Position numbers and translations under genes: made by a program. 16,887 bases of DNA from JASGCL01 sp965262775 (GTDB taxonomy: Bacteria > Pseudomonadota > Alphaproteobacteria > JASGCL01), in the NCBI GenBank assembly GCA_965262775.1, contig CBDHFT010000002.1, positions 1 through 16,887 of the forward strand, written 5' to 3'. Below, one piece after another: positions 14,094 through 16,887 of this stretch. The notes under the pieces were generated by a model that was given only the letters and a program-made list of their open reading frames with translations, searched no databases and was not told the DNA's origin. Numbering within the stretch: position 1 is the stretch's first letter; every line of letters starts with the position of its first letter.

Positions 14094-14167
14094 GTGTCTA
14101 ACCTACCCGAAAAATATGGTCGGCTAGGCCTTCCTATTTTTCTCCCTCCCTTGCATCACAAGGGAGG
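14094..14167 (+). repeat. Repeat B, copy 3 (74 bp)
   Basis: GTGTCTAACCTACCC at the left and the hairpin CCTCCCTTG-CATCA-CAAGGGAGG (14145-14167) at the right; it parallels 13742-13815 base for base apart from a few substitutions. It lies immediately downstream of the 541-residue orphan gene on the opposite strand, so its hairpin may act as a transcript end for that gene. Confidence 0.88.
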
Positions 14168-14201
14168 CTGTGCCCCGCCACCCATTTCTTTGCGCATCAG
14201 G

Positions 14202-15827
14202 CTAGGCTTCGGGAATAGAAGTCGTTGGTGTAGTGGTTGGCTGATTATCAGATTGTTTTTTATAATATAATAACCATTTTTTGAATATTCTTATTAGATA
14301 TTCTCGTCGATAAAATTCACGTGCTTGGGTTTCTTTGCTATAAATGATTTGACGCAATTCGCCTATATTTTTTTTTATGCTTTCGGGTTGTAAAACTTTA
14401 TAATCTCTGTAGTCGAGCCAAAAGAATTTAAAAGTATTTTTTTCCATTTTCTTTGCATCTTCTCTCCTTTGCCGCTCGCGCTCTTCTTGACTAGGCACGG
14501 TTGCTCCGCTCCATCCTCTTATAGGATAGGTTTTTCCGCCACCATAAAAATTATGAACATATTCTTCTGCAAGCCATTGCATAGGATTGGGCAGAAGTTC
14601 TATTGGCATATAAATCATTTTAAAAAAATAGCTAAAAACTTCTGGGTCAATTTTATCAAAGAAAAGATTTTCGAGGATGTACCCGTTATGGTTAGCGCGC
14701 GCTGCGATTTCCTTTTTTGTGTTATCGTCAAGGGGGTAGAAGGGGATATTTATATGATTATCCAGGAATTTGTCTAAAAATATAGTGCCAAAAATATTAT
14801 CTTTATTATTATCTAAATGAAATTTCCATTTCTGGGGAAATTGATTTCCTTTCCATATAGATTTGTTTTCAAATAAGATGTCAGTGAAAGCAGATAAGTT
14901 AAAGAATTCTTTGACTGCCCATTCTGGTTTATCTGTAGCTTGTTTTTCTATAGTTGAAAATAATGATACTGTGGTGAGAATAAAACTATTGTCTTGTAGG
15001 GAAAATTTTATATAATGGCTTAGTATATTCCCAAGACTGAGCATAGCAAGCCCCTCATCAACAGAAGAAAGATTTTTAGTATTATTATTTTTATCCAGTG
15101 TTTTAAAAAATAACTTAAGCCATGCGCTGAAAGACTCACTAAATAAATACGAATTATTAAGATTCCTATTTTGAATTTGGTAAGAAAATACGGCTAATCC
15201 ATTTTGAGAATATTGATATTCTTTATTTTCACATAGCTTATTTAACCAAGTAATAAAATAATCAAAGTATTCTTTTTCTTTTCTAGCATCTTCATCCTCA
15301 TATTTTCTTTTCCATATTAAATAAAATAATTTGAGGGTTGCGCTAGGTTCGGAATCGATTGTTAGATATTTTTTTTCTAGCTTATTATAATAATTATTAT
15401 TATTTCCAGCCAGCTCTTCTATGTCAGAGATTATCCACTTGTAGCAATTATATAATATATACAATATAATACATATGCCGAGGATTGATAAAAACAGCGC
15501 AAATATTTCTACCTCTATTTTTCTAGAAGGATTTGCATCCAATAGCTTTGCCCAAGAATGTTTATTGTTCCACAAATCGGTTAATAAAAATGGTAAATAT
15601 ATAAGCAAAACGCCGCTTAGCAATAATTTTGCATTTATGACTTCTTTAGATATAAGATATTTTTTTAGAGCGGCATCAACGTTATCTTGAATATTTTTTT
15701 CAGATGGCGGTATAATAAAAATCAGCACGCCAATAAAAATAGTTATAAGCGCAATCCCTAGGTCTTTCATAACCACAGGCAGGTGTTCGTTTTCTGCTAA
15801 ATAAACTAAGAGTTCATAAAAAGTCAT
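14202..15827 (-). CDS. Orphan membrane protein, 541 residues, unknown function
   Basis: I do not recognise a family. The N-terminal third has three hydrophobic segments: about residues 22-40 (LGIALITIFIGVLIFIIP), 66-86 (AKLLLSGVLLIYLPFLLTDLW) and 105-130 (VEIFALFLSILGICIILYIL). A roughly 400-residue hydrophilic region follows, rich in Asn, Lys, Phe, Tyr and Trp and predicted to be mostly helical. A charged stretch (SQEERERQRREDAKKMEKN) lies near residue 455, with a Thr/Pro tail at the end. The topology suggests an inner-membrane anchor with a large cytoplasmic domain. No catalytic motif is visible. The gene is distinctly AT-richer than its neighbours, uses many AAT/AAA/TTT/ATA codons, lacks a Shine-Dalgarno sequence and sits between a repeat cluster and a decayed gene, which suggests horizontal acquisition. 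Coding is supported by length, despite unknown homology. Confidence 0.7.
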   Translation of the reverse strand: MTFYELLVYLAENEHLPVVMKDLGIALITIFIGVLIFIIPPSEKNIQDNVDAALKKYLISKEVINAKLLLSGVLLIYLPFLLTDLWNNKHSWAKLLDANPSRKIEVEIFALFLSILGICIILYILYNCYKWIISDIEELAGNNNNYYNKLEKKYLTIDSEPSATLKLFYLIWKRKYEDEDARKEKEYFDYFITWLNKLCENKEYQYSQNGLAVFSYQIQNRNLNNSYLFSESFSAWLKLFFKTLDKNNNTKNLSSVDEGLAMLSLGNILSHYIKFSLQDNSFILTTVSLFSTIEKQATDKPEWAVKEFFNLSAFTDILFENKSIWKGNQFPQKWKFHLDNNKDNIFGTIFLDKFLDNHINIPFYPLDDNTKKEIAARANHNGYILENLFFDKIDPEVFSYFFKMIYMPIELLPNPMQWLAEEYVHNFYGGGKTYPIRGWSGATVPSQEERERQRREDAKKMEKNTFKFFWLDYRDYKVLQPESIKKNIGELRQIIYSKETQAREFYRREYLIRIFKKWLLYYKKQSDNQPTTTPTTSIPEA

Positions 15828-15963
15828 AACGGTTTATTTTTTGTATAACAAAAGAAACAAAAAATACCAAAAACTATTTATAAGAGCATCATGCCGCCCG
15901 TGGCAAGCAGATTGGTTCTCGGCCAACGCTGGTGCCCCCATGCAGTGTCAGCGATAGGGAAAA

Positions 15964-16751
15964 TTAATTTGAGCTAAAACTAACTACCGCACTAGGATTG
16001 TTGATGATGGTGGCGCATAGTTGGGCCAGGGTGGTTTGGGTTATGGGGTTGCCCGCCTTATCCTTTATTTTTATGCCCGCACTAAGGGCGATGAATAACC
16101 CCGCCGCAACATCGAACAATGGCACATTGTCAGCGCGGTAAGAATCAATACGGTGCCCCGCCAAATAACATAATTCCAACCCTGGCGCGCCAAAATTTTG
16201 CTCGCCCATTTTGGTATGGTTGGCGTGGGCGGTGGCCTCGGCGGGTTTGGCGGGGGCGGTGTGGCCCGTTGATAACCGCAACCATTTTTGGTTATGAAAT
16301 GCTTCCTTGCCATCGGCGACAAAAAAATCGTCAAGCAAGGGTTGGTAAACCGCGGTTGCATCAATCTGCCAATTTGGTTTTTCATCGGGGGTTGTGTCGT
16401 CTGAATCTTTTGCAACCTGCTTGCTCAAGGCGACAATGGTGATGGCAAACAGCGGCAGGGCGCGTGCAAAATTGTTAAAGCCCGCTATCGACTCACCAAA
16501 AAATAATTTTCAACCAGCCCGTTGATTTTATGCCCCGCGGTGTCGCGATAACCCCATTTGGGCCGCGCCGCCAACAATTCTTCCTGTAACAACTCGCCCG
16601 CGCGTTTTTGGGTGCGACGGGCAAAATCGGCGGTGTTTTTGCTGCCCAATTGTAATCGTTCCAATTCGTTCAAATCGCGCAACATGGGCCCACCCGCCGC
16701 CGCCGCCGATTTTTTAATAACCCTAACCAAACTTTCAATTTCTGTCTTCAT
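15964..16751 (-). pseudogene. Inositol-monophosphatase-family gene, frameshifted and catalytically degenerate
   Basis: Two overlapping minus-strand frames together give one ~260-residue IMPase-like protein. The first (16751 to 16485) matches the family N-terminus: DLNELERLQLGSKNTADF and LLQEELLAARPKWGY. It then stops. The second, entered near 16497, continues with AGFNNFARALPLFAITIVAL (family: DGTTNF..G.P.FAISIAL), ATAVYQPLLDDFFVADGKEAF and LELCYLAGHRIDSY...FDVAAG (family: LDLAYVAAGR.D.Y...WDIAAG). The active-site residues are lost: the EE metal-binding position is DT (about residue 70) and D-P-x-D-G reads E-S-I-A-G; only the Asp of FDVAAG remains. The frame change falls at a T6 run (plus 16498-16503). 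Decay of a paralogue is the simplest reading; a dead regulator made by -1 slippage is the alternative. Confidence 0.75.
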
Positions 16752-16771
16752 GATAATTTTTTTATAATAAC

Positions 16772-16796
16772 CCAGGTGCTAGCAGAGCAACCCTGG
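16772..16796 (-). terminator. Weak hairpin after the partial minus-strand gene
   Basis: CCAGG (16772-16776) pairs with CCTGG (16792-16796), with an inner TGCT/AGCA. It lies just downstream of the stop at 16808 on the minus strand. The following sequence has few consecutive Ts, so termination is uncertain. Confidence 0.3.
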
Positions 16797-16807
16797 CGGG
16801 GCAAGTG

Positions 16808-16887
16808 TTATTGCTTGCCATGTTGCTTGATGTTGCTTGCGATGTTGTTGGCCATGTTGTTGCCTAAGTCGCTTGCCATGTTGCCTA
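16808..16887 (-). CDS. C-terminal end of an unknown gene (5' end outside window)
   Basis: A minus-strand frame is open from the window edge to a TAA at 16808-16810. It encodes about 25 residues with a repeated G/S-N-x2-A pattern (GNMASDLGNNMANNIASN, then a terminal IKQHGKQ). The repeated amphipathic pattern and polar tail look like real coding sequence, but the piece is too short to identify. It would be co-directional with the IMPase-like gene 56 bp downstream. Confidence 0.4.
   Translation of the reverse strand, partial: GNMASDLGNNMANNIASNIKQHGKQ

Noticed and set aside
13895..14101. A 68-codon plus-strand frame across repeat A copy 2.
   Set aside because: It translates hairpins and T-runs, is not conserved in the other A copy, and has no ribosome-binding site.
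13541..14167. CRISPR array, because short palindromic repeats recur.
   Set aside because: The hairpins lie in two different longer units, in both orientations and at irregular distances, without uniform spacers or cas genes.
16119..16442. A 107-codon plus-strand frame opposite the IMPase-like gene.
   Set aside because: Arg/Trp/Gly-rich shadow; the minus-strand frames carry clear family motifs.

Overview
The window reads as a chromosomal segment of an alphaproteobacterium of moderate GC, probably a divergent or host-associated/aquatic lineage. Four things support this. There is an F1-ATPase zeta-subunit (DUF1476) gene and a CBP3-type ubiquinol-cytochrome c chaperone gene, both typical of alphaproteobacteria. 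The heat-shock sigma factor carries an RpoH box. The DUF177 and NadD proteins have the alphaproteobacterial form, with NadD ending shortly after its SSTALR motif. GroEL has a GGM-repeat tail. Several genes use GTG or TTG starts or lack a clear Shine-Dalgarno sequence. I cannot name the genus.

Layout. Positions 1-831 hold the 3' end of a cadherin-like surface protein. An M15 cell-wall endopeptidase (minus strand) and a gamma-carbonic-anhydrase-like hexapeptide protein follow. Positions 2150-5270 form an envelope block: two tandemly duplicated outer-membrane beta-barrel genes, each with its own promoter and near-identical terminator, and a third barrel with an N-terminal coiled coil. A 318-bp intergenic region with potential RNA structure leads to an rpoH-type sigma factor with an unusual ~109-residue basic N-terminal extension. 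A GFA/CENP-V-family gene (minus) and a tRNA-Arg(ACG) gene (minus) follow. Positions 7522-11000 look like one operon: ATPase zeta subunit, bc1 chaperone, DUF177/YceD protein, proA and nadD. groES-groEL follow behind a promoter that fits both the alphaproteobacterial RpoH and the sigma-70 pattern; no CIRCE operator is visible. RpoH and its expected main target therefore lie within about 5 kb.

Positions 13263-14201 contain no credible gene. They hold a strong groEL terminator and a mosaic of two repeat families: two 163-bp A copies, two 74-bp B copies, and one inverted B-like copy. All carry a CCTCCCTTG-type hairpin. Next to them on the minus strand is an AT-rich orphan gene for a 541-residue protein with three predicted membrane segments. 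Upstream of it is a broken, catalytically degenerate inositol-monophosphatase-family gene, split by a frameshift at a T6 run that also forms a T TTT TTG heptamer. The window ends inside the 3' end of a further minus-strand gene.

Most of the window is ordinary core metabolism, chaperone and envelope genes. The best candidates for something new are the repeat mosaic with the orphan membrane protein, the frameshifted dead IMPase, the extended RpoH, and a possible structured RNA upstream of rpoH. I see no clear multi-gene defence or mobile system.
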